A DNA stretch of 47,866 nucleotides from NCBI RefSeq assembly GCF_003385235.1, contig NZ_PQIA01000068.1:1-47866 (forward strand), given 5' to 3'. Positions 25,936-38,877 of this stretch are shown piece by piece; the first letter of the stretch is position 1; each line of letters begins with the position of its first letter. Made by a program: the position numbers and the translations under genes. Under the pieces are notes generated by a model, which was not told the origin of the DNA, searched no databases, and saw only the letters and a list, made by a program, of their open reading frames with translations. This stretch comes from Amycolatopsis circi (GTDB lineage Bacteria; Actinomycetota; Actinomycetes; Mycobacteriales; Pseudonocardiaceae).

Positions 25936-27084
25936 ATGGCCGACTACGCCCCCGCGCCGGAGGACAAATTTTCGTTCGGATTGTGGACCGTCGGCTGGCC
26001 CGCGGCCGACCCGTTCGGCGTCGCCACCCGCCCGCCGCTCGATCCGGTCGAGAGCGTGCACCGGCTGGCCGAACTGGGCGCGTACGGCGTCACTTTCCAC
26101 GACGACGACCTTCTCGCCACCGAGCCGGACCGCGACGCCGCGATCGCCAAGTTCAAGAAGGCGCTGGCGGAAACCGGCCTGCGCGTGCCGATGGCGACGA
26201 CGAACCTGTTCAGCCACCCGGTCTTCAAGGACGGCGGCCTGACCAGCAACGACCGCGACATCCGGCGGTACGCACTCACGAAGGTCCGGCGCAATCTCGA
26301 CCTCGCCGCGGAACTGGGCGCGCAAACTTATGTTCTGTGGGGCGGTCGCGAGGGTGCGGAATCCGATGCGGCCAAGGACGTCCGCGCCGCGCTCGCCCGC
26401 TACAAGGAAGGCCTCGACGTCCTCGCCGAGTACGCCGTTTCGCAAGGCTACGACCTTCGCTTCGCGTTGGAGCCGAAGCCAAACGAACCGCGCGGCGACA
26501 TCCTCCTGCCGACGATCGGCCACGCACTCGCGTTCATCTCGCAGCTGAACCGGCCTGAGCTGTTCGGGCTCAACCCGGAGGTGGGCCACGAGCAGATGGC
26601 GGGGCTGAACTTCGTGCACGGCATCGCGCAGGCGCTGTGGCAGGGCAAGCTGTTCCACATCGACCTCAACGGCCAGCACGGCCCGAAGTACGACCAGGAC
26701 CTCATCTTCGGTCACGGCGACCTCACCAGCGCGTTCTTCCTCGTCGACCTCCTGGAGCACGGCGGCTACGACGGCCCGCGGCACTTCGACTACAAGCCGC
26801 TGCGCACCGAGGATCCCGAGGACGTCTGGGTTTCCGCGGCGGCGAACATGCGCACCTACCTGATTCTGCGCGAGAAAGCCCGCGCGTTCCGAGCCGATCC
26901 GGAAGTCGCCGAAGCCCTTGCCGCGTCGCGAGTTCCGGAACTGGCCACGCCGACGCTGTCCGAGGGCGAAACCCTGGACGATCTGGCCGCCGACGAGTTC
27001 GACGTCGAAGCAGCCGGTCGGCGCGGCTACCACTTCACCCGGCTCAACCAGCTGGCGCTGGAGCATCTGCTGGGCGTGCGATAA
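25936..27084 (+). CDS. xylA: Xylose isomerase
   Basis: 382 residues, the class I actinobacterial length. Catalytic features are VTFHDDDLL (His55/Asp58 region), FALEPKPNEPRGD (metal Glu, catalytic Lys), GLNPEVGHEQMAG, FHIDLNGQHGPKYDQDL and FDYKPLRTED. It converts D-xylose to D-xylulose (and glucose to fructose) in the cytoplasm. ATG 25936 after AAGGGA. No xylB kinase follows. Controlled most likely by the divergent ROK repressor. Confidence 0.96.
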   Translation: MADYAPAPEDKFSFGLWTVGWPAADPFGVATRPPLDPVESVHRLAELGAYGVTFHDDDLLATEPDRDAAIAKFKKALAETGLRVPMATTNLFSHPVFKDGGLTSNDRDIRRYALTKVRRNLDLAAELGAQTYVLWGGREGAESDAAKDVRAALARYKEGLDVLAEYAVSQGYDLRFALEPKPNEPRGDILLPTIGHALAFISQLNRPELFGLNPEVGHEQMAGLNFVHGIAQALWQGKLFHIDLNGQHGPKYDQDLIFGHGDLTSAFFLVDLLEHGGYDGPRHFDYKPLRTEDPEDVWVSAAANMRTYLILREKARAFRADPEVAEALAASRVPELATPTLSEGETLDDLAADEFDVEAAGRRGYHFTRLNQLALEHLLGVR

Positions 27085-27137
27085 ATCAGGCGACGCGGGT
27101 GGCGGCGGTGTTTTACCGTTGCGGGCAACACGTTGAC

Positions 27138-27374
27138 GGAGACGAGTAGCGCAGGGCACGGCGAGGGACAGAGAGCTGCCGCCGGTGAGAAGGCAGCGTC
27201 GCGGCCCAGCGCGAAGACACTCCTGAGTGCGGGGAAGAAATGCCCCGCCGGCCCGGCCGCCGTCATCCGGCCAGAACGAGGCCGCCATTTTCGGCGGCGA
27301 AGGTGCGGTGGCACCGCGAGTGTCCCTTCTCGCCCGCACCCCCAAGGGGTCGCCGAGTGCGCTCAGGAGAAGGA
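27138..27374 (+). ncRNA. T-box riboswitch (translational type), apparent GAC/Asp specifier
   Basis: Leader of the aspartyl-tRNA synthetase gene. Basal stem GGAG (27138) with CTCC (27220) closes a specifier loop holding AGTA (27145-27148) on the 5' side and GAA-GAC-A on the 3' side, so GAC (27216-27218, Asp) is the likely specifier. Above it, GCGC.GGGC pairs with GCCC.GCGC. The AG-bulge AGAGAG (27170) and a stem GCTGCC/GGCAGC with loop GGTGAGA follow. The T-box core GGTGGCACCGCG is at 27307-27318. CTTCTC (27326-27331) can pair either with the upstream GGCGAAGG side (open form) or with GAGAAG (27367-27372) over the ribosome site, helped by CGCAC/GTGCG (27335/27357). This fits uncharged tRNA turning translation on. 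Confidence 0.85.
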
Positions 27375-28619
27375 ATGAGTACCCGCACCCCGGTGGCCTG
27401 CCTGCGTGACCGCGTGGGCTCCACCGTAACGATCGCCGGCTGGGTGCACCGCCGGCGCGTGCTGAAATCCGTGGCATTTCTCGTCATCCGCGACCGGTCC
27501 GGGACCGCGCAGGCGGTTTTCGCCGAGGCACCGGAGGTGGCCGAGGAGACCGTCGTTCGGCTCACCGGCGAGGTCGTCGCGAATCCGCAAGCGCCGCAAG
27601 GTGTTGAGCTGCGAGAGCCCGCCGTGGAAGTGTTGTCCGAGGCGGAGAAGCGGCCGCCGTTTGACCTCTATCGGCCTGAGGTAGCCGCTGGTTTGCCGGT
27701 AGTGCTGGACAACGCAGCGGTCGCGTTGCGGCATCCGGTGCTGCGGCGGCGGTTCGAGCTGGCCGCGGCGAGCGTCGCGGCGTTTCGGCGGGCGCTGGAC
27801 GGCCTAGAGTTCACTGAGATTCACACGCCGAAGATCGTTGCTACCGCGACAGAATCCGGCGCGAACGTGTTCCAGCTGGACTACTTCGGACGCCCGGCTT
27901 ATCTCGCCCAGTCGCCGCAGTTTTTCAAGCAGGCCATGGTCGGCGTGTTCGAGCGGGTGTACGAGGTGGGGCCGGTATTCCGGGCCGAACCCCACGACAC
28001 CGCGCGGCATCTGGCCCAGTACACGAGTCTCGACGCGGAACTCGGCTTCATCACCGACCACCGCGAGGTGATGGCAGTGCTGCGCGACGTCGTAGCGGAG
28101 ATGGCTGCCGCGGCTGGCCCGGACGCTCCAGTGGTGCCAGAAGAGATTCCGTCGATCGATTTCGCCGCGGCGCAAGAACTTCTGGCCCGGCACACCGGCG
28201 AGGACCCGCGCGGCGAACCGGACCTCGCACCTGCGCACGAACGATGGCTCTGCGAATGGGCCGAACGAGAGCACGGGTCGGAATTCTTGTTCGTGACCGG
28301 ATACCCGATGGCGAAACGGCCGTTCTACACCCAGCCGGACCCGGCGAACCCGGCCCGGTCGAACAGTTTCGACCTGTTGTTCCGCGGCCTGGAATTGGTG
28401 ACCGGCGGGCAGCGGCTCCACCGGTACGCGGACTACCTGGCCGTGCTCGGCGAGGCGGCCGAGCAGTACTCCGACTACCTCGACGCGTTCGCGTACGGAA
28501 TGCCGCCGCACGGCGGATTCGCGATCGGGTTGGAGCGCTGGGTCGCGCGAGTGCTGGGCGTGGCCAACGTGCGCGGGGCGACGCTCTTCCCGCGAGACCT
28601 GCACCGGCTGCGGCCTTGA
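27375..28619 (+). CDS. aspS2: Archaeal-type aspartyl-tRNA synthetase (AspRS2, possibly non-discriminating)
   Basis: 414 residues: an N-terminal OB-fold anticodon domain (VGSTVTIAGWVHRRRVL), then the class II catalytic core with motif 2 FRAEPHDTARHLAQYTSLDAE and motif 3 GFAIGLERWVARVLG ending FPRD. It lacks the GAD insertion of the ~590-residue bacterial AspRS and matches the shorter archaeal/eukaryal type. Such enzymes may charge tRNA-Asp only or also tRNA-Asn. The bacterial housekeeping aspS is probably elsewhere (inference). ATG 27375 sits directly behind AGGAGAAGGA, which the T-box can mask. Confidence 0.9.
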   Translation: MSTRTPVACLRDRVGSTVTIAGWVHRRRVLKSVAFLVIRDRSGTAQAVFAEAPEVAEETVVRLTGEVVANPQAPQGVELREPAVEVLSEAEKRPPFDLYRPEVAAGLPVVLDNAAVALRHPVLRRRFELAAASVAAFRRALDGLEFTEIHTPKIVATATESGANVFQLDYFGRPAYLAQSPQFFKQAMVGVFERVYEVGPVFRAEPHDTARHLAQYTSLDAELGFITDHREVMAVLRDVVAEMAAAAGPDAPVVPEEIPSIDFAAAQELLARHTGEDPRGEPDLAPAHERWLCEWAEREHGSEFLFVTGYPMAKRPFYTQPDPANPARSNSFDLLFRGLELVTGGQRLHRYADYLAVLGEAAEQYSDYLDAFAYGMPPHGGFAIGLERWVARVLGVANVRGATLFPRDLHRLRP

Positions 28620-28621
28620 TC

Positions 28622-28676
28622 GTCCGTGAGGGGAACCCTGAGGGACTCTGATTCCCTCAGGGTTCCCCTCACGGAC
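28622..28676. terminator. 24-bp perfect bidirectional palindrome
   Basis: Bases 28622-28645 are the exact complement of 28653-28676 with a 7-base loop. It fills the gap between the convergent AspRS2 (stop 28619) and MarR (stop 28680) genes. Its right arm resembles the orphan half at 43027-43048. Confidence 0.8.
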
Positions 28677-28679
28677 AGG

Positions 28680-29132
28680 TCACTTGGCGGCGAAGGTGAG
28701 CGAGCCCAGCGCGGTGACCAAGGGAGCCAGCTCCGGCAGTTCCTCCGCCTCGGCGAGCGCGGCGGAAAGGGCCGTGTCGTGCGTCGGGCGGGCGGCGGCC
28801 AGCAGCTTCTGCCCGGACGGCGTGACCTCGGTGTAGATCCCGCGCCGGTCGTCCTTGCACAGGTACCGCGACAGCAGGCCGCGCTCCTCCAGCCGCGTGA
28901 CCAGGCGGGTCGTCGCGGACTGGCTCAGCACCACCGCGTTGGCCAGCTGGCTCATCCGCAGGTGGAAGCCGTCCTGGCGGCCGAGCACGTCGAGCACCGT
29001 GTACTCGCTCACCGACAGCTCGTGCTCGCTTTCCAGCGCGCGGTTCAGCCGGTCTTCGATCCGCGCGTGCAGCGCCGCCAGCGTCCGCCAGCCTTGCGCG
29101 CGCGCCTCGACGGCGTCGTCCGACACCGACAT
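28680..29132 (-). CDS. MarR-family regulator
   Basis: 150 residues with the MarR winged helix: LSVSEYTVLDVLGRQDG, LRMSQLANAVVLSQSATTRL and the wing CKDDRRGIYTEVTPSG. ATG 29132 behind GGAGG. The former divergent neighbour appears to have been an SDR gene, now a remnant at 29371. Confidence 0.9.
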   Translation of the reverse strand: MSVSDDAVEARAQGWRTLAALHARIEDRLNRALESEHELSVSEYTVLDVLGRQDGFHLRMSQLANAVVLSQSATTRLVTRLEERGLLSRYLCKDDRRGIYTEVTPSGQKLLAAARPTHDTALSAALAEAEELPELAPLVTALGSLTFAAK

Positions 29133-29370
29133 GGTGCACCTCCTCCAGGCGGCCCAGGTTGCGGGCGGCCGCGGCCCCGGGCATCATCCGCGCGCGCATC
29201 TCAATGTGACTGCAAGTATTGCGCGCGCCGGTAGTACCCGGGTGCCACTGTACTCGCGAAACGTCCGGAGGGTCTCCCCGAGGAACCTCGACCTCACCGG
29301 CCGGACCGGAATCTTCGCCGCGCAGCCGGTATTCGAGATCCCGGACTCCGAATCGCCGCGATTCTACGAG

Positions 29371-29622
29371 GTCAACGCGCTGTCCCGGGTGCCGGGACCG
29401 ACGCTCGCCCCGGCGTCCGCGAGCCTGCACCCAGACGTCGAGTTCGCCGAAGCGGAGCGCCGGTTCACGGCCCAGGATCGGCTGACGTCGCTGTTCGGGA
29501 GGCTGATCCGGCCGGAGGAGATCGCGAACCTGATCACCTGCGTCTCGTCCGAGCTGTCCTCGGCGACCACCGGCGGGGCGCTGCGCGGGGGCGACGGCGT
29601 GACCTCGCCGATCATCTCCTGA
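29371..29622 (+). pseudogene. SDR C-terminal remnant
   Basis: The frame reads VPGPTLAPASASL, FAEAERRFTAQDRLTSLFGR, LIRPEEIANLITCVSSELSS and ATTGGALRGGDGV, the C-terminal third of a short-chain dehydrogenase (PGPT, GRLIRPEEIAN, ATTGAAL..DGG). No Rossmann motif or YxxxK lies upstream. A 5' truncation or deletion is therefore likely, and the remaining text is unlikely to be expressed as an enzyme. Confidence 0.7.
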
Positions 29623-29697
29623 ACCGCGCCACCGCTTTTGCGCTCGCCTTCCGGCGAGTAAGTTGTCCCCGCTACCCCGGGGGAAAGGTGATCAGCG

Positions 29698-31002
29698 ATG
29701 ACCGGCGCCGGCGATTCGGACGCGGGCACCACCGCGAGACGGTTCGCGCTGGGCCGGTACGGGCCCGCCCCGCTGGTGCTGGGCGGCCGGTACGAGGTGG
29801 GCGAGCCGATCGGCGAAGGCGCGACGGCCTCCGTACACCAGGCCGAGGACCGCGAGACCGGAGCCGAGGTCGCGGTGAAGCTGTTCCACGCCGGAGCGGT
29901 CGAGCTGGGCCGCAACCGCCGGGACCAGGAAATCGCGGCGCTGCGCGCGGTCCGGCACCCGGGGCTGGTGGGATTCGTCGACGCCGGGGTCGACGAAGGG
30001 CACGCGTACCTCGTCATGGACTGCGTGCACGGGCCCAACCTGTCCGAATGGCTCCGCGCCGGGCCGCTGCCCGCCAACCAGGTCGTAGAGCTGGGCGCGC
30101 AGTTGGCCGAGGCACTCGCCCACGTACACGCGCACGAGGTCACTCACCGGGATCTCAAGCCCGCCAACATCCTCATGTCCGACGACGGCCCGCGGATCGC
30201 CGACTTCGGCGTCGCGCGCATCGTGGACGCGACCCGCGTGACCGACACCGGCGCGGTCGTCGGGACGGCCGCCTACCTGTCACCGGAGCAGGTGCTGGGC
30301 GAGCATCCCGGCCCGGCTTCGGACGTCTACGCGCTGGGGCTCGTCCTTCTCGAATGCCTCACCGGCGTCCGCGAGTACCCGGGCACGGCGGCGGAAACCG
30401 CGGTGGTGCGGCTGCATCGGTCGCCGCGGGTGCCGTCGGGCACGCCGGAACCGCTGGCGAGAACTCTGCGCGCGATGACCATGCGCGACCCGGAAGAAAG
30501 ACCCTCCGCGACCGCCGTGGCGCGTGCGTTGCGCGGCACGGAAACGTTGCGGCTTCCGATGAAAACGCGGCTCGCGGTCTTCCGCCGCCGTCACCAGGCG
30601 ACCCGGCGGCGCGCAGTGCTCGCGGCGGGCCTGCCGGTCGTGCTGGTCGCGGCGGGGACGCTGCTGCTCGCCACTCCGCTCCGTCCGGGCACCGGGTCCG
30701 CGCCGGTTCCCGAACCGGCCCCGGTTCCGGTTTCTCCGCCTTCTTCCGCTCCGTCCGATTCCCCGGACTCGGCTCCGCGGTATTCGCCGTCCGCGCCGCC
30801 GGTCCGTTCGACGAAGGCGAACGCGCCCGCACAGACGACGACTATTCCGCCCAGCACAACGACCCTCACTGTGCCCGCGCCGCTCAGCCAGCCGGGCCAG
30901 GCGAGCCAGCCGGGCCATACCCCGCCGAAAACCCCGCCAGGACACACAAAAAAGCCCCGGGACCCGGGGGGCGGGCCGCCGAGCGGGAAGACTCCACATT
31001 AG
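29698..31002 (+). CDS. Transmembrane Ser/Thr protein kinase (PknB-like)
   Basis: 434 residues. Kinase domain at about 30-285: glycine loop GEGATAS, Lys61 in VAVKLF, catalytic HRDLKPANIL (Asp152), IADFGVAR (Asp169) and GTAAYLSPEQ. One membrane helix at about 306-326 is followed by a ~105-residue Pro/Ser/Thr-rich extracytoplasmic tail without PASTA repeats, so the sensor part is unusual or simply a wall-spanning stalk. ATG 29698 follows GGGGGAAAGG. Neighbours 31291 and 32958 are also signalling genes. Confidence 0.92.
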   Translation: MTGAGDSDAGTTARRFALGRYGPAPLVLGGRYEVGEPIGEGATASVHQAEDRETGAEVAVKLFHAGAVELGRNRRDQEIAALRAVRHPGLVGFVDAGVDEGHAYLVMDCVHGPNLSEWLRAGPLPANQVVELGAQLAEALAHVHAHEVTHRDLKPANILMSDDGPRIADFGVARIVDATRVTDTGAVVGTAAYLSPEQVLGEHPGPASDVYALGLVLLECLTGVREYPGTAAETAVVRLHRSPRVPSGTPEPLARTLRAMTMRDPEERPSATAVARALRGTETLRLPMKTRLAVFRRRHQATRRRAVLAAGLPVVLVAAGTLLLATPLRPGTGSAPVPEPAPVPVSPPSSAPSDSPDSAPRYSPSAPPVRSTKANAPAQTTTIPPSTTTLTVPAPLSQPGQASQPGHTPPKTPPGHTKKPRDPGGGPPSGKTPH

Positions 31003-31097
31003 ACAGACGGACCACCCGGTCGGCTGACGCGCCGCAATTCGGTGGCGAAGTCGTCTCCGGCGCGCGATCCTGGTGGCGAACCGGGGAGGTGGAGGCG

Positions 31098-31259
31098 ATG
31101 ACCGCGCACGCGCGTCGATTCGGGCGGCAGTGCCGAGAACACTTCGAGCACCCGGAAACCGCCCGCGCCGCCGGGCCGGAGCAAGACGTCGAGACCGCAC
31201 CGGCTCCGGACGAGGCCGCGAAGACCGAGCCGGAGCCGGAAGTCCAGTCCGGAAAGTGA
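31098..31259 (+). CDS. Small acidic protein, unknown
   Basis: 53 residues behind a strong GGAGGTGGAGG site. Basic/His-rich start (TAHARRFGRQCREHFEHPET), then an acidic Glu/Ala/Pro tail (EAAKTEPEPEVQSG). No family recognised. It lies 95 bases after the kinase stop and could be a small partner or a chance frame. Confidence 0.4.
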   Translation: MTAHARRFGRQCREHFEHPETARAAGPEQDVETAPAPDEAAKTEPEPEVQSGK

Positions 31260-31290
31260 GTTTCCCGTTGCCGGGCAAGGAAATGTTGGC

Positions 31291-32802
31291 TTACTCCGCT
31301 CGGGGCGCGGCCTCGATCGCCAGCACCGCGATGTCGTCGTGCCCGGAGTTCCCGAGCCATTCCCGCACCGCCTCGCGCAACCGGCGCACGACTTCCCGCG
31401 CCGGTTGCCCGACGCAGTCCTCCAGCACCGTGTAGAGCCGCTCGTCGCCGAACAGCTCGGTGGATTCGGTGCGGTTGCGGGCTTCGGTGACGCCGTCCGT
31501 GTAGAGCAGGCAGACGTCGCCCTCGTCCAGATGCGTCGTCGCCTCCGCGAAACGGGCCTGCGGCGACACGCCGACCAGCGTGCCGGGCACGCTGATCTCC
31601 TCGACCCTTCCCCCGCGCCGCAGCACGAGCGGGGCGGGATGGCCGCCGGAGGCGAGGGTGACGTCGAGCCCGGACTCCGCGGCCGCGACCGAACCGAGCA
31701 CGAGCGTCGCGAACCGGTTGCTGCCGCCGGAGATCAGGAGTTCGTTGAGCAGCCGCAGCATCGTGCGGCCGTCGCGTTCGACGAGGTGCAGCGCGGCCAG
31801 CGAATGCCGCACCCGGCCGGTGAGCGCGGCCGCCTCGGCTCCCTTGCCGCAGATGTCGCCGACGACCACGAACGCGCTGCCGTCGTCGCGGGAGAGGACG
31901 TCGTAGAAATCGCCGCCGACACCGAGGACTCCGCCGGCGGGTTCGTACCACAGCTCGAAATTCGCGCCGTCGACCTGCGCGGGCGGCGTCGGCAGCAACG
32001 TCGATTCAAGCCCGCGGGTAGCTTCTTCCTGGCTGGCGTAGCGCTGCGCGTTGGCCAGCGCCGTGCCGGCCGCGTCCGCGAACGCCTCGACCGCCTGGCC
32101 CTGCGCCAGCCCGAACGCGGGCTCGCCGCGTCTGCCCAGCAGCACCGCGCCCGCCATGCCGGAGCCGAACGAGACCACCGAAACCTCGAGATGCCCCTCG
32201 AACGGCTCGGCGACCGCCGCGGGCAACGCCGCGACCTCCGTCGCCGGCACCGCGCGAACCTCCGGCCGCGCGACGTCGGCGACCGCGTCGGACACCACCG
32301 GCGCGAGCTGCGCCGGCACCCGCCGGATCCGGCCGTGGCCCGCCGCGCCGTGCTCGGTGCAGCTCCACCACTCCCAGCGGCCACGCGTCGTCGGCAGCAG
32401 CACGAAGGCGCAATCGCCCAAGGCGGACGCCGCTAGCTCGGCGATCACCCGCGCAGTGCCGTGCCGTCCGCGCGCGAGCGCCAGTTTCGGACCGGCCTCG
32501 GCGAGGAACTCTTCCGGACGGCGGCGGCCGTCGTCGACCACGGTCCAGGCCCGCCATCCGCCGGGCAGCACGCGAACCTTGGCCGGGCGGTGGCCGACCT
32601 TGCCGGTGGTCTCGGTCACGCTGACGAGTTCGGCCGGGCCGAGCCGTTCGGCGGCCGCGTTCGCCCAGCGCAGCGCGCCTTCCGGGTCCTGCAGGAACAC
32701 CGGCTCGCGCACGTCGTCGAGCACCGGGCGCCAGAATCCGGCGTGCCCGGGCAGCTCGGCGCCGGGTGGCAGGGCCGACGCCGGAGCGGGCCGTGACACC
32801 AT
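31291..32802 (-). CDS. PAS/GAF-SpoIIE serine phosphatase (RsbU-like)
   Basis: 503 residues. An N-terminal PAS-like segment (LDDVREPVFLQDPEGALRWA) is followed by a GAF-like region to about 270. The PP2C/SpoIIE domain then shows LWYEPAGGVLGVGGDFYDVL, VVVGDICGKG, LTLASGGHPAPLVLR-type residues, CLLYTDGVTEARN and GHDDIAVLAI. Such enzymes usually dephosphorylate an anti-anti-sigma factor. ATG 32802 follows AGGAGG; upstream in-frame codons overlap the divergent kinase region. Divergent from the hybrid kinase, 155 bases away. Confidence 0.9.
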   Translation of the reverse strand: MVSRPAPASALPPGAELPGHAGFWRPVLDDVREPVFLQDPEGALRWANAAAERLGPAELVSVTETTGKVGHRPAKVRVLPGGWRAWTVVDDGRRRPEEFLAEAGPKLALARGRHGTARVIAELAASALGDCAFVLLPTTRGRWEWWSCTEHGAAGHGRIRRVPAQLAPVVSDAVADVARPEVRAVPATEVAALPAAVAEPFEGHLEVSVVSFGSGMAGAVLLGRRGEPAFGLAQGQAVEAFADAAGTALANAQRYASQEEATRGLESTLLPTPPAQVDGANFELWYEPAGGVLGVGGDFYDVLSRDDGSAFVVVGDICGKGAEAAALTGRVRHSLAALHLVERDGRTMLRLLNELLISGGSNRFATLVLGSVAAAESGLDVTLASGGHPAPLVLRRGGRVEEISVPGTLVGVSPQARFAEATTHLDEGDVCLLYTDGVTEARNRTESTELFGDERLYTVLEDCVGQPAREVVRRLREAVREWLGNSGHDDIAVLAIEAAPRAE

Positions 32803-32957
32803 GCACGAACCTCCTGCCTCCGGGTCGACCTGACGGTCCTGGTACTTCCAGGTTGGCACAGTGTGCGCGGGCGGACTGGGTCGAAGTGTAGGGCGAACCA
32901 TGGCACGCTGGGTCGACGACCATGGCTGGCACACGCGTGGTGGGAAGGTCGGCAAAG

Positions 32958-37691
<4,734 letters not shown>

Positions 37692-37833
37692 CTAGTTTGG
37701 AAGACTAGGGCTCTACCATTGAGCTACACCCGCAGCGCCCTCGGTGACCCGGGAGCGAAGCCAGCTTAGCGTGCCCGCTAGGGTGGGTCGTACACCCCCC
37801 GGGTACCGGGGTTTCCGGAGGCTTCGGGGGTGC

Positions 37834-37910
37834 CGGGATGTGGCGCAGCTTGGTAGCGCATCCGCTTTGGGAGCGGAGGGTCGCAGGTTCAAATCCTGTC
37901 ATCCCGACCA
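37834..37910 (+). tRNA. tRNA-Pro(TGG)
   Basis: 77 bases with encoded CCA. Acceptor CGGGATG/CATCCCG, D arm GGCGCAGCTTGGTAGCGC, anticodon stem TCCGC/GCGGA with anticodon TGG, T loop GGTTCAAATCC. It is divergent from tRNA-Gly, 100 bases away. Its 3' end is followed by a recombinase remnant, marking it as the integration site of an element. Confidence 0.96.
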
Positions 37911-37913
37911 GAT

Positions 37914-37944
37914 GGGGCTGGACCTGCGGGTTCAGCCCCTTTTT
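37914..37944 (+). terminator. Intrinsic terminator after tRNA-Pro
   Basis: An 11-bp stem (37914-37924 with 37929-37939, one G-U) and a 4-base loop followed by five T: the classical form, 3 bases after the tRNA CCA. Confidence 0.85.
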
Positions 37945-37984
37945 CGTGCCGCCGGATGCGGCCCGGGAGCTAGCACAGCGCTCA

Positions 37985-38877
37985 GTGACACTCCTATTCG
38001 AGGATTTTCACCTGCACACCCGAGCCCTGACTCTCGCCCCGTCGGCCTGGCAGGCGTTGATCAACGAGTGGGCCATGTCACTCGAGGCCGAGAACAAGAG
38101 CCCCCGCACGATCCGCGGCTACTGCGACACCGTGCGCTTCTTCCACATCTGGCTCGCCGACCCCGCCGCGCCGCCGGACGCCGGACGACCCCGAAGCGCG
38201 GCTGGCTTCCGTTATGCCCGAACCGGCAGGCTACGAACCAAACCACGTCAAACGGTGGATCGTCTATCGCCTCGCCGCCACCAGCCCCGGCAACGCGAAC
38301 AACAACTACCGAGCCTTGAGCGCGCGGTTCAACTGGCTCCTGGCCGAAGAGGAGATCGAGCACCACCCGACCGCCCGCATGAACCCGCCGCACGTTCCGG
38401 ACCAGCCGATACCCATCATCCTGGTGCAATTCATCAAGCAGGTGCTCCGGGACTGTCAAAGCCGCGACTTCCACAGCCGCCGCGACGAAGCCATCATCCA
38501 GTTGGTCTGGGACACCGGCGGCTGCCTCTCCGAAATCGCCAACATCGACCTGTCCCGTCGTGTCGTCAACGTCCTCGGCAAAGGCAGCAAATGGCGCGCG
38601 CACCCCCTTCAGCGCCGCCACCGGCAAAGCCCTCGGCCGCTGCCTCCGCGTCAGAGCACGTCAGCCCTACGCCGACACCACCACCAGACTGTGGCTCAGC
38701 GACCGCCCCCGCAGCACTCCACTCTTGCCGAACGGCATCAAGATCATGCTCCGCCGACTTCCGGGCCGAGCCTCCGACGGGAGAGCCCTCTCCCCGGGCA
38801 GATCCGCGGAAACAAGCGTGAGCCAGCCGCGAATCCATTCTAGCGGGCCGACAAGCGCGAATGATATCAGCAGGTGA
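37985..38877 (+). pseudogene. Tyrosine recombinase/integrase, frameshifted and truncated
   Basis: From GTG 37985 the frame gives an integrase SAM-like N-terminal domain (EWAMSLEAENKSPRTIRGYC, then DTVRFFHIWLADP). Near 38185 the sense passes to a second frame (MPEPAGYEPNHVKRWIVYRL; NYRALSARFNWLLAEEEI; RDEAIIQLVWDTGGCLSEIA; VNVLGKGSKWR). Near 38600 it passes to a third (FSAATGKALGRCLRVRARQP; NGIKIMLRRL). The HxxR/HRFRH block and catalytic Tyr are missing. Position right after tRNA-Pro indicates it drove site-specific insertion there. Confidence 0.85.

Noticed and set aside
30941..30985. GC-rich hairpin as terminator of the Ser/Thr kinase
   Set aside because: It lies inside the coding sequence for the Pro-rich tail, before the stop at 31002.
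37705..37902. Minus-strand peptide beginning TGFEPATLRS
   Set aside because: This is the well-known false translation across an antisense tRNA (tRNA-Pro here).
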